Shown here piece by piece: positions 9,370 to 17,078 of a DNA stretch of 64,000 bases; within the stretch, counting starts at the first letter, position 1; the number at the start of each line of letters is the position of its first letter. The position numbers were made by a program, and so were the translations under genes. The notes beneath the pieces were generated by a model. That model did no database searches. It saw only the letters and a list, made by a program, of their open reading frames with translations, and was not told where the DNA came from. The DNA lies in contig NZ_JAKNUW010000012.1 of assembly GCF_023155805.1 (NCBI RefSeq), forward strand, positions 42,338-106,337. The letters run 5' to 3'. The DNA is from Micrococcus lacusdianchii. GTDB lineage: Bacteria > Actinomycetota > Actinomycetes > Actinomycetales > Micrococcaceae.

Positions 9370-10458
9370 TCAGCCGAGGAGCTCGCGGACCCGCGCCTCG
9401 AGCTCCTCGGCGTCCTGCCGCAGCCGCCGCAGGCCCGCGGCGGTGGCCGGACCGGCGTCGGCCAGGTCGAGCCCGGCGGCCAGCGCGGGGTCCAGGCCCA
9501 GCCGGTCCCATGTGCGCAGCAGCTCCGCCGGCCGCACGCCGCGCAGGGCGAGGCCGCGGCCGGCGTCGATCCAGCCCGCCACCACGTCCCACGCGCGCGG
9601 GGTGGCGGCCGGCGACCCGGCGGGCGGGCGCCCGTCCCGGCCCGGCGCGGCCGCCTCCAGGGCGCCCACGGACAGGGACAGGCGGACGGGTGGGGCGTCG
9701 TCGGCATGCGGCAGGGACTCAGTGGCCAGCAGCGCCAGGTCGACGACGACGGCCTCCCCCGCGTGCGGGTCCAGCCACAGCTGGTCCACGCCGGCGCCGA
9801 CCAGGTCCTCGAACGTGTCCCGCCAGGCGGCGCGGGCCTCGTCCCGGGGCATCGAGCGCACCGTGCGGTAGCCACTGGCGGTGGCCAGCTCCCCGGCGAG
9901 CACGGCGGCGGCGAACGGCTCATCCACCACCACGCCCACCTGCGCGGCGCCCGTGGCCGCGCGCCACCGGTCGACCGCGGAGGCCAGCCCCTCCCGGTAG
10001 GAGCCGACGACGTCCCGGCGCGCCCCGGCGTCCACGAGCACGCGCTCCCCGCCGGGCAGCCACAGGGAGCCGAGCAGACTGAGCGGGCCCAGCACCCGGA
10101 CTGCCAGCGGAACGGCGGTCAGCCCCTCGGCCCCCGCGGTGTCCGTCCACCGCAGCAGGTCCTCCCGCCAGAAGGACTGCGCCCGGCGGCGGTCCATGCC
10201 GGAGGACACGGCGGACGGCGGGCTCACGCGCCACCCGTGGGGCTGCAGGTCCACGGACAGCTCTGTCAGCAGCGCCGCGGACCGCCCTGCGGCGTCGGCG
10301 CCCGGACCGCGGTCCGGCAGCTCCGGGAGCACGGGTCGGTGCCTCTCCGTCAGCTCGCCGAGGGTGATGGTCACGGCCTCCGCCGCGTCCGCCCCCCGCC
10401 ACGGGGTGCCGCCGAGGGCGCGCGGACGGGGCGTGCGAGGCAGGGCGGTCTCAGGCAT
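9370..10458 (-). CDS. MetE-like (cobalamin-independent methionine synthase C-terminal fold) protein
   Basis: 362 residues resembling the UROD/MetE-like TIM barrel proteins that lie next to mnmA in many actinobacteria (for example Rv3015c near mnmA in Mycobacterium tuberculosis). Visible are barrel segments such as VPLAVRVLGPLSLLGSLWLPGGERVLVDAG and LVGAGVDQLWLDPHAG. The usual MetE C-terminal zinc ligands (His-x-Cys and a distal Cys) are not apparent; the protein contains essentially no cysteine, so it is unlikely to be a genuine methionine synthase. The start ATG 10458 overlaps the chorismate mutase stop by 8 bases (ATGCCTGA), which argues for coupled translation. Function unknown. Confidence 0.7.
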   Translation of the reverse strand: MPETALPRTPRPRALGGTPWRGADAAEAVTITLGELTERHRPVLPELPDRGPGADAAGRSAALLTELSVDLQPHGWRVSPPSAVSSGMDRRRAQSFWREDLLRWTDTAGAEGLTAVPLAVRVLGPLSLLGSLWLPGGERVLVDAGARRDVVGSYREGLASAVDRWRAATGAAQVGVVVDEPFAAAVLAGELATASGYRTVRSMPRDEARAAWRDTFEDLVGAGVDQLWLDPHAGEAVVVDLALLATESLPHADDAPPVRLSLSVGALEAAAPGRDGRPPAGSPAATPRAWDVVAGWIDAGRGLALRGVRPAELLRTWDRLGLDPALAAGLDLADAGPATAAGLRRLRQDAEELEARVRELLG

Positions 10459-10819
10459 CGGCGTCGACCTCGGCCGTGACGGTCTCATCGGCGGCGATCG
10501 CCCGGTGGTGGCGGATGACCTCGGCGATGATGAAGTTCAGGAACTTCTCGGCGAACTCCGGCTCGAGGTCGGCGTCGCGGGCCAGCGCGTGGAGCCGCTC
10601 GATCTGCGCGGACTCGCGCCCGGGGTCGGACGGCGGGAGGGCGTGACGCGCCTTGAGTCGGCCCACGCGCTGGGTGAACTTGAACCGCTCGGCCAGCAGG
10701 TACACCAGGGAGGCGTCGATGTTGTCGATGCTCCCGCGGATGGCGTAGAGCTCCTCGAGGACGTCGGAGTCGGCGGTGCCCGCCAGGGAGCTGGCGTGGG
10801 GGTCGTAGTCCGGGCTCAT
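10451..10819 (-). CDS. Chorismate mutase, AroQ type
   Basis: 122 residues of the all-helical AroQ chorismate mutase fold, converting chorismate to prephenate for Phe/Tyr synthesis. Conserved features: the N-terminal helix IRGSIDNIDASLVYLLAERFK, the arginine-rich active site stretch RVGRLKAR, and REsAQIERL before the last helices. The start at ATG 10819 is preferred over GTG 10825 because a -10 like hexamer TAGGGT (minus, 10826-10831) is 6 bases upstream and no ribosome binding site exists, suggesting a leaderless internal transcript; the hexamer includes the TAG stop of mnmA. No ACT or DAHP synthase domain is attached, so it is probably a stand-alone or DAHP-synthase-activated enzyme. Confidence 0.88.
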   Translation of the reverse strand: MSPDYDPHASSLAGTADSDVLEELYAIRGSIDNIDASLVYLLAERFKFTQRVGRLKARHALPPSDPGRESAQIERLHALARDADLEPEFAEKFLNFIIAEVIRHHRAIAADETVTAEVDADA

Positions 10820-10828
10820 GGCCACACC

Positions 10829-11995
10829 CTACGCACCGGACCCGGCGGCCAGGCGGGCGTTGCGGGCGGTGTCGATCGTCGCCTGGCCCAGCACCCTCGT
10901 CCCGCGGTAGAGCACCGCGGACTGGCCCGGTGCGACCCCGCGCAGGGGGCGGGCCGGCTCGATCTCCCAGGCGACGGCACCCTCCCCCGCCTCGGTGGCG
11001 GGGACGCGATCGACGGGGGTGCGGACGACGCGCGCCCGGGCAGGGGCGATCTCCCCGTGGGCGCGGAACTGGAGCTCGCAGTCGAACCATGCACCGGTGG
11101 CGTCCTCGGCGAGCGGGGCACCTGCCCACGACGGGCGGATCGCCGTGATGCGGTCCACGTCGAGCAGCTCCCTGCCGCCGACCACCACGGTGTTCTCCTT
11201 GGGGCGCACCTCGAGCACGAAGCGGGGCCTCCCGTCCGGGGCGGGGCGGCCGATCGCCAGGCCCTTGCGCTGGCCCACGGTGTACGCCTGCGCGCCGGCG
11301 TGCCTGCCGAGCTCGACGCCGTCGGCGTCCACGATCGGCCCGGGCGCCAGCTCGATGCGCTCGGCGAGCCAGCCCCGGGTGTCGCCGTCCGGGATGAAGC
11401 AGATGTCGTGCGAGTCCGGCTTCTGCGCCACCGACAGCCCGCGCTCGGCGGCCTCGGCACGCACCAGGTCCTTCGACGGGGTGTCCGCAAGGGGGAAGAG
11501 GCAGTGCTCCAGCTGGTCCTCGCGCAGCACGGCGAGGACGTAGGACTGGTCCTTGGCGTCGTCGGCGGCGCGGTGCAGCTCCACCCGGCCGTCCGGTGCG
11601 CGGTCGACGCGCGCGTAGTGGCCGGTGGCGACGGCGTCGAACCCGAGCTCGAGCGCCCGGTCCAACAGGGCCTCGAACTTGATCTTCTCGTTGCAGCGCA
11701 GGCACGGATTGGGGGTGCGGCCGGCGGCGTACTCGGCCACGAAGTCGTCCACCACGTCCGCCTGGAACCGCTCGGAGAAGTCCCACGTGTAGAAGGGGAT
11801 GCCGAGCACCTCGCACGCCCGCCACGCGTCCGAGGCGTCCTCGATGGTGCAGCAGCCCCGGGAGCCCGTGCGCAGCGTGCCCGGCATGCGGGACAGCGCC
11901 AGGTGCACCCCGACGACGTCGTGCCCCGCCTCGACGGCGCGGGCGGCGGCGACCGCGGAGTCCACTCCCCCGCTCATGGCGGCCAGGACCTTCAT
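10829..11995 (-). CDS. mnmA: tRNA-specific 2-thiouridylase MnmA
   Basis: 388 residues. MnmA adenylates and thiolates U34 of tRNA-Lys, -Glu and -Gln. The PP-loop [12 protein letters not shown] is at residues 6-17; the catalytic cysteines are in [13 protein letters not shown] and [17 protein letters not shown] and YTVGQRKGL are family signatures. ATG 11995 overlaps the cysteine desulfurase stop by four bases (ATGA), so the sulfur donor and the thiolase are made together. Length is typical. Confidence 0.96.
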   Translation of the reverse strand: MKVLAAMSGGVDSAVAAARAVEAGHDVVGVHLALSRMPGTLRTGSRGCCTIEDASDAWRACEVLGIPFYTWDFSERFQADVVDDFVAEYAAGRTPNPCLRCNEKIKFEALLDRALELGFDAVATGHYARVDRAPDGRVELHRAADDAKDQSYVLAVLREDQLEHCLFPLADTPSKDLVRAEAAERGLSVAQKPDSHDICFIPDGDTRGWLAERIELAPGPIVDADGVELGRHAGAQAYTVGQRKGLAIGRPAPDGRPRFVLEVRPKENTVVVGGRELLDVDRITAIRPSWAGAPLAEDATGAWFDCELQFRAHGEIAPARARVVRTPVDRVPATEAGEGAVAWEIEPARPLRGVAPGQSAVLYRGTRVLGQATIDTARNARLAAGSGA

Positions 11996-13221
11996 CGGCC
12001 ATCCTCCCCCGTCGGCGCTGCGGCCGACCCGCCCGTCCGCAGCACCTGCGGCAGCCCGGCGAGCAGACGCTCGACGTCATCCTCGGTGGTGGTGTGCCCC
12101 AGGGTGAGGCGCTGCGTCCACCGGGCCCGCTCCCCCAGGCCCATGGCCTCGAGGACGTGGGACGGCTCCGCGACCCCCGCCGTGCACGCCGAGCCGGAGG
12201 ACGTGTCGAATCCGGCCATGTCGCACCGGAACAGCAGGGCGTCGGCGCTGACCCCGTCCACCGTGACGTGCACGTTGCCCGGCAGCCGCCGCGTCCCGGC
12301 CGGCAGGCGCTCCCCCGTCAGCGGGTCGACGTCGCGGGCGCCGCTGACGCGCACCCCCGGGAAGCCCTCGACGGCGGCCAGCACCCGGTCCCGCAGCGCA
12401 CCGAGCCGCTCCGCCTCGGCCGCGCGCCCGGCCACCGCCTCCTCGAGCGCGGCGGCGAGCGCGGCGGCCAGCGCCACGGACACGGTCCCGGAACGCAGCC
12501 GCCGCTCCTGGCCGCCACCGTGTGCCACAGGCTCCAGCGTCACGTCCCGCCGCACCAGCAGCGCCCCCACGCCGACGGGCGCGCCGAGCTTGTGGCCGGA
12601 CAGGGCCAGCGTGGCCGCCCCCGCGTCGGCGAAGTCCACCTCCAGCGACCCCACGGCCTGCACCGCGTCGGTGTGGAACGGCACCCCGTGCTCCGCGGCC
12701 AGACGCGCGGCATCGACGACCGGCTGCACCGTCCCGACCTCGTTGTTGGCCCACATCAGGGTGGCCAGGGCCGTGCGCTCAGGGGCCTCTTCGAGGGCCG
12801 CCGCCCAGGCGTCCAGGTCGACGACGCCGTCGTCGTCCACGGGGACCAGCACGGACTCTGCGCCCTCGTGGGAGGCCAGCCAGGCGATCGTGTCCAGCAC
12901 GGCGTGGTGCTCGATCCCCGTGTGGACGATCCGCGTGCGCGCCGGCTCCGCACGCCGCCGCGCCCGGTACAGCCCCTGCACCGCGAGGTTGTCCGCCTCG
13001 GTGCCGCCCGAGGTGAGCACCACCTCGGAGGGATGGGCGCCCATGGCCGCGGCGACGCGCTCGCGGGCCTGCTCGAGCACGAGCTTGGCGCGGCGCCCGG
13101 CGGCGTGGAGAGAGGCGGGATTGGCCCCGAGCGCGGCGGCCTCGGCGAACGCCGCGAGCGCCGCCGGGCGCACCGGCGTGGTGGCGGCGTGGTCCAGGAG
13201 GACGCGGTCGGTCGGCGGCAT
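11992..13221 (-). CDS. Cysteine desulfurase (IscS/NifS family), sulfur donor for MnmA
   Basis: 409-residue PLP enzyme that takes sulfur from cysteine. Recognisable are [10 protein letters not shown] at the N terminus, the PLP site [13 protein letters not shown] with Lys near 205, and the sulfur-carrying loop [17 protein letters not shown]. The gene is directly upstream of and overlaps mnmA, so its main job is probably tRNA thiolation. The start ATG 13221 follows a -10 hexamer TAGACT (minus, 13228-13233) by 6 bases of G, with no ribosome binding site, which indicates a leaderless mRNA. Confidence 0.93.
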   Translation of the reverse strand: MPPTDRVLLDHAATTPVRPAALAAFAEAAALGANPASLHAAGRRAKLVLEQARERVAAAMGAHPSEVVLTSGGTEADNLAVQGLYRARRRAEPARTRIVHTGIEHHAVLDTIAWLASHEGAESVLVPVDDDGVVDLDAWAAALEEAPERTALATLMWANNEVGTVQPVVDAARLAAEHGVPFHTDAVQAVGSLEVDFADAGAATLALSGHKLGAPVGVGALLVRRDVTLEPVAHGGGQERRLRSGTVSVALAAALAAALEEAVAGRAAEAERLGALRDRVLAAVEGFPGVRVSGARDVDPLTGERLPAGTRRLPGNVHVTVDGVSADALLFRCDMAGFDTSSGSACTAGVAEPSHVLEAMGLGERARWTQRLTLGHTTTEDDVERLLAGLPQVLRTGGSAAAPTGEDGR

Positions 13222-13253
13222 CCCCCCAGTCTAGGGAGGGAGCCCCCGGCGGC

Positions 13254-13952
13254 TCAGCCCTCGTCCAGGAACGCCTCCACCTCGCGGGTGGGCCCGATCA
13301 GCAGGAGTGTGTCCTCCGGGCCGACGACGTCGTGGCCCACCGGGTACCGCCAGGAGCCGGCGCCGCGCATCGCGGCCACCCGCACGCCGGTCTCCCCGGC
13401 CAGGCCCAGGCTGCGCAGGTCGCGGCCGTAGAGGCGGCGCGGCGCGGCCGCCCGCACCATGGCGAAGCCGTTCTCGACCGCCACGAAGTCCTGGAGCGAG
13501 TTGCTCACGAGGTGCGCCACGCGCCGGCCCATGTCCCGCTCGGGGTGGACCACGTGCTCGACGCCGAGCTGCCGGAGGATCTCCTCGTGGCGCTCGTCGT
13601 TGGCCTTGGCCCACAGGTGCTCGATCCCGAAGCGGATCATGAGGGAGGCGGCGAGGATGGAGTCGGCGAGGTCCCCGCCGATCGCGACGACGACGCGCTC
13701 CATCTCGTGCACGGCCAGCTGGCGCAGGGCCTCCTCGTCCGTGGCGTCGGCGCGCACCACGTGGGTGAGCCGGCCGTTGAGGTCCTGGACGGCGCGCTCG
13801 TCCGCGTCGACGCCGAGCACCTCGAAGCCGGACTCCATCAGCTCGAGGGCGACGCCGCGCCCGAACCGGCCGAGGCCGAGCACGGCCACGGGCGTGCGGG
13901 ACCGGCCGCCGCGGCGGCCGGCGGGGAACAGGGAACGGGGGTGGTCAGCCAA
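13254..13952 (-). CDS. ktrA: Potassium uptake regulatory subunit KtrA/TrkA (RCK)
   Basis: 232-residue cytosolic gating ring protein. The RCK_N Rossmann fold is shown by AVLGLGRFGRGVALELMESG and the acidic end of the second strand (GVDADE); the RCK_C domain occupies about residues 155-230. It pairs with the adjacent KtrB membrane protein. I place the start at TTG 13952, which overlaps the ktrB stop as TTGGCTGA and has AAGGAGAGG 8 bases upstream; ATG 13979 is the alternative and would add 9 residues without a better ribosome binding site. Confidence 0.9.
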   Translation of the reverse strand: MADHPRSLFPAGRRGGRSRTPVAVLGLGRFGRGVALELMESGFEVLGVDADERAVQDLNGRLTHVVRADATDEEALRQLAVHEMERVVVAIGGDLADSILAASLMIRFGIEHLWAKANDERHEEILRQLGVEHVVHPERDMGRRVAHLVSNSLQDFVAVENGFAMVRAAAPRRLYGRDLRSLGLAGETGVRVAAMRGAGSWRYPVGHDVVGPEDTLLLIGPTREVEAFLDEG

Positions 13953-15303
13953 TGAGGGGCCTCTCCTTCGGATATTCAAAGTGTCGGGTGCGGGGGGTGA
14001 GGGCGAGACTGCCGGCCACGGTGGCCGGTCCGACGCGCCCGAGGAGCATGAGGACCATCAGGATCATCTGCCCGGCCGGGGGCAGCTGGGCGGTGATCCC
14101 GGTGGACAGGCCGACCGTGGCGAACGCGGAGACGGCCTCGAACAGGAGCTGGTCCGTGGTGAACGCGGTCATGCCCATGAGCATCGCGGTGGCCGTGACC
14201 ACCACGAGCACGGAGAGCAGCACCACGGTGATGGCCTCGCGGTGGGTGGACCGGGACAGGCGCCGCCCGAACGCGTGGACCGCGCCCTGGCCCCGGATCT
14301 CGGTGAGGACGATGAAGAACAGCACCCCCGCCGTCGTGATCTTGATGCCGCCGGCGGTGCCCGCCGGGCCGGCGCCCAGGAACATGAGGACGTCCGTGGC
14401 CAGCAGCGTCACGGGGTGCATCTGCCCGTAGTCCAGGGAGTTGAAGCCGGCGGTGCGGGTGGTGACGGACTGGAAGAACGCCGCCAGGACGCGCTCGGCG
14501 GGCGGCAGGGCGCCGAGCGTGGCGGGGTTGGCCCACTCCAGGAGGAGGTACATGACCGTGCCCGCGGTCAGGAGCACCGCCGTGCCCACCAGGACGAGCC
14601 GCACCGTGAGCGACCACCGCTCGGGGTGGCGCCCGTGCCGCCGCAGCGCGGCCACCACCGGCAGGCCCAGGCCGCCGCTGATGATCGCCGCGGCGATCGG
14701 CAGGCACACGAGGGGGTCGCCGACGAACTCCATGAGGCTGGTGCTGAACAGCGCGAACCCGGCGTTGTTGAACGCGGACACGGCATGGAACACCCCGTTC
14801 CACAGGGCCCGGCCGGGGCTCATGCCGTACCCGAGGAGGAACCGCAGGGTGAGGGCGACGGCCACGAGCGACTCCACCAGCGTGGAGAACCCGACCACCG
14901 TGGCCAGGACCGAGCGCAGGTCGCCCAGCCCCGGGGCGCGGGTCGAGGCGGCGGTCCCCAGGCGCTGGGCCAGGTCCATGCGGTGCAGGACGACCAGCCC
15001 CAGCAGCGCTGTGAAGGTCATGACGCCGAGACCGCCGACCTTGATCAGGCCGAGAATCACGGCCTGGCCGAACCCCGTCCAGAACGTGGGGGTGTCCACC
15101 ACGCCCAGCCCGGTGACGGTCGTGGCGCTCGTGGCGGTGAACGCGGCCTCCAGCAGGGTTGGGGCGCGGTCCTGCCACGCGATCGGCAGCAGCAGCAGAG
15201 CCGTGCCCAGGGCGATGGCCAGGACGAAGGACAGGACGATCAGCTGGGCGGGACGCAGTCGGCGTCGGCCGAGACGGGCGGGGCCGCCGGCGGAGGGGAG
15301 CAC
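13945..15303 (-). CDS. ktrB: Potassium/sodium uptake membrane subunit KtrB/TrkH
   Basis: 452-residue polytopic membrane protein with four M1-P-M2 repeats. The selectivity-filter-like segments SATTVTGLGVVDT, SAFNNAGF, TTRTAGFNSLD and ATVGLSTGIT mark the four pore loops with their central glycines. The start is GTG 15303, which gives an N terminus LGRRRLRPAQLIVLSF leading directly into the first helix; GGAGGAG lies about 14 bases upstream. Open frame continues to 15519 but overlaps the divergent genes. The next gene on the strand is ktrA, overlapping by 8 bases. Confidence 0.92.
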   Translation of the reverse strand: MLPSAGGPARLGRRRLRPAQLIVLSFVLAIALGTALLLLPIAWQDRAPTLLEAAFTATSATTVTGLGVVDTPTFWTGFGQAVILGLIKVGGLGVMTFTALLGLVVLHRMDLAQRLGTAASTRAPGLGDLRSVLATVVGFSTLVESLVAVALTLRFLLGYGMSPGRALWNGVFHAVSAFNNAGFALFSTSLMEFVGDPLVCLPIAAAIISGGLGLPVVAALRRHGRHPERWSLTVRLVLVGTAVLLTAGTVMYLLLEWANPATLGALPPAERVLAAFFQSVTTRTAGFNSLDYGQMHPVTLLATDVLMFLGAGPAGTAGGIKITTAGVLFFIVLTEIRGQGAVHAFGRRLSRSTHREAITVVLLSVLVVVTATAMLMGMTAFTTDQLLFEAVSAFATVGLSTGITAQLPPAGQMILMVLMLLGRVGPATVAGSLALTPRTRHFEYPKERPLIG

Positions 15304-15395
15304 GGAGGGAGAACATACTCCTCCGTCGGGCCCGCGCACAGCCCCGCGCCGTGGAGGTCGTCGAGACCCGCCGCATCGCCGGCCCCCGGCCGCGC

Positions 15396-15401
15396 TACGG
15401 T
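15396..15401 (+). promoter_or_regulatory. -10 element for leaderless leader ORF
   Basis: TACGGT followed by GTCGGA and then ATG 15408. The spacing of 6 bases between the hexamer and the start codon matches a dozen other genes in the window that look leaderless. Confidence 0.5.
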
Positions 15402-15407
15402 GTCGGA

Positions 15408-15476
15408 ATGCCCGTTCTGAGTGAGCACCCGTCGAGGACCGTGGGCGGGACCGCGCCCCGGCCGGCCGGCCCATGA
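15408..15476 (+). CDS. 22-codon leader ORF coupled to the J-domain gene
   Basis: A short frame (begins MPVLSEHPSR, ends RPAGP) starting at ATG 15408 directly after a -10 hexamer and ending at a TGA that overlaps the ATG of the J-domain gene (CCATGACC). No ribosome binding site precedes either start, so ribosomes could load on the leaderless 5' end, translate the short ORF and restart at 15473. Not recognised as a known leader peptide. It has no amino acid run suggesting attenuation. Confidence 0.45.
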   Translation: MPVLSEHPSRTVGGTAPRPAGP

Positions 15477-16453
15477 CCCCGCAGAGGACCCCGGACGGGG
15501 CGGCCGGGGACCCGCGCACGGCCTATGAGGTGCTCGGTGTGGCCCGCACGGCCTCCCCTGAGGAGCTCCGCCGCGCCTACCGCGCCGCCGCCCGCCGGAC
15601 CCACCCCGACGCCGGCGGGGACGCCCGCGACTTCCGTGCCGTGGTCCGCGCCTGGGAGGCGGTCGGAGACCCCGACGCCCGACGCCGCTACGACCTGTCC
15701 CTGCCGCCGGAGCCGGTCCCCGGCCGCGCCGGGGGCTCCCGCCCCGGCGACGCCGGACGCGGCCCCCGCCGGAGGGGCGGGGCGGGCGGCGCCTCGCCGG
15801 CCGACGTCGTCTACGAGCCGGCCCCGGGCGAGGGCGAGGACGACGCCTCGGTGCTGGACCTGGTGCGCTCGAGCCAGCGCCTGCACGGCGCGCCGCGACC
15901 GCGCGGGGTGCTGCCGGACGAGCACCGCGTCCTCCGGCAGGCACGGACCCTGCAGCTGCTCTCCTCGGTGCTGCCGGAGGCGCTGCCGGCCTCCCGGATC
16001 CTCACCGGTGTACGCCTGGGCGGCCGCTGGGGCCGCACCCTGGACGTGGACCACGCGGTGCTGTGCGGCCGGCGGCTGGCCCTGGTGGGCTCCGTCATGG
16101 TCCCCGACGGGATCTACACATGGGACGGCGCGGACCTGCAGGCGGGGGCCCGGGCCCGCCCCGTGGCGCCGCCGCTGCTCGGTCCGGCGATGCAGGCCTG
16201 GCAGCACGCCCTGCCCGGGGTCACGGTGGGCGGGTTCGTGCTGGTCATGACGGACCGCGACGCGCGGCACTCCCCGGTGGTGCGCCACGCCCGCGGGGCG
16301 GACCGGCCCGAGGCCCAGGCCGACCTGCTCACGGCCCCGCCCGCGCCGGGCCAGGCGCTGCTGCGGGAGCTGCAGCTGTTCCTCGGGACAGGTCCCGATC
16401 CCCTCGTCGTGGACCGCCGGGTGCTGAGGACGCTCGTCGACCACCTGCACTGA
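15473..16453 (+). CDS. J-domain protein with a degenerate NERD-like C-terminal domain
   Basis: 326 residues. The N-terminal J domain (about 16-75) has the DnaK-stimulating HPD in RRTHPDAGGD and the helix IV motif DPDARRRYD. After a Gly/Pro/Arg-rich linker (about 78-110), residues about 150-326 resemble a nuclease-related NERD fold: RILTGVRLGGRWGRTLDVDHAVLCGRRLALVGS parallels the D-x-D-H core, but the usual Asp-x-Lys of the catalytic strand is absent. The Gly-rich and zinc-finger parts of DnaJ are missing, so it is a class C J protein that probably recruits DnaK to a specific target. ATG 15473 overlaps the stop of the preceding leader ORF. Confidence 0.75.
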   Translation: MTPQRTPDGAAGDPRTAYEVLGVARTASPEELRRAYRAAARRTHPDAGGDARDFRAVVRAWEAVGDPDARRRYDLSLPPEPVPGRAGGSRPGDAGRGPRRRGGAGGASPADVVYEPAPGEGEDDASVLDLVRSSQRLHGAPRPRGVLPDEHRVLRQARTLQLLSSVLPEALPASRILTGVRLGGRWGRTLDVDHAVLCGRRLALVGSVMVPDGIYTWDGADLQAGARARPVAPPLLGPAMQAWQHALPGVTVGGFVLVMTDRDARHSPVVRHARGADRPEAQADLLTAPPAPGQALLRELQLFLGTGPDPLVVDRRVLRTLVDHLH

Positions 16454-16510
16454 CGGGGAGGAGCCTGTCCCCTCGGCGGTCCGGGAGGGGCCGCGCACTA
16501 CCATGGGCGG

Positions 16511-17071
16511 GTGCCCGAGAACCCCGCCGCCCGCGAGAACCCCCACGACCGCGCCGCGCCCGAGCCCGCCCCCGGGACCCCGGGCTTCCGGCTCCTGTTC
16601 CTGACTCCGGAGATCCCCGGCAACACGGGCAACGCGATCCGCCTGGCCTCCATCACGGGGGCGCAGCTGCACCTCGTGGAGCCGCTCGGCTTCGGCTTCG
16701 AGGACGCGCACCTGCGCCGGGCCGGACTCGACTACCACGACCTGGCGGTGGTCACGGTCCACCCGGACCTGGACACCGCGTTCGAGGTGCTGGGACCCGG
16801 CCGGGTGATCGCGTTCACCGCCCGCGGCCGGGTCCGCCATGACGCCGTGCGGTACCGCGCGGACGACATCCTCCTCTTCGGGCGCGAGTCCACCGGGCTG
16901 CCGCCCGAGGCCCTGGCCCACCCGAGGGTGTCGGAGACCGCCGCGCTGCCCATGCAGCCGGCCCGCCGCTCGCTGAACCTCGCCAACGCCGCCTCGATCG
17001 CGCTCTACGAGGCATGGCGCCAGCACGGCTTCGCCGGCGCCCAGCCGGTGGACACCGATTCCCTACACTGA
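16511..17071 (+). CDS. trmL: tRNA (cytidine/uridine-34-2'-O)-methyltransferase TrmL-like (SpoU family)
   Basis: 186 residues. The SPOUT knot motifs are visible: motif 1 PEIPGNTGNAIRLAS (about 31-46), motif 2 DILLFGRESTGLP, and motif 3 LPMQPARRSLNLANAASIALYEAWRQ. TrmL methylates the wobble ribose of tRNA-Leu isoacceptors. The first 27 residues are an unconserved Pro/Ala-rich extension. The GTG start at 16511 follows TACCAT (16499-16504) by 6 bases and has no ribosome binding site, so the mRNA is probably leaderless. It is followed 7 bases later by the sigma/anti-sigma fusion. Confidence 0.9.
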   Translation: MPENPAARENPHDRAAPEPAPGTPGFRLLFLTPEIPGNTGNAIRLASITGAQLHLVEPLGFGFEDAHLRRAGLDYHDLAVVTVHPDLDTAFEVLGPGRVIAFTARGRVRHDAVRYRADDILLFGRESTGLPPEALAHPRVSETAALPMQPARRSLNLANAASIALYEAWRQHGFAGAQPVDTDSLH

Positions 17072-17078
17072 GGTCACC

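Noticed and set aside
9370..10458. Reading the MetE-like protein as a methionine synthase
   Set aside because: The zinc-binding His and Cys residues of MetE are not visible, so only the fold family is claimed.
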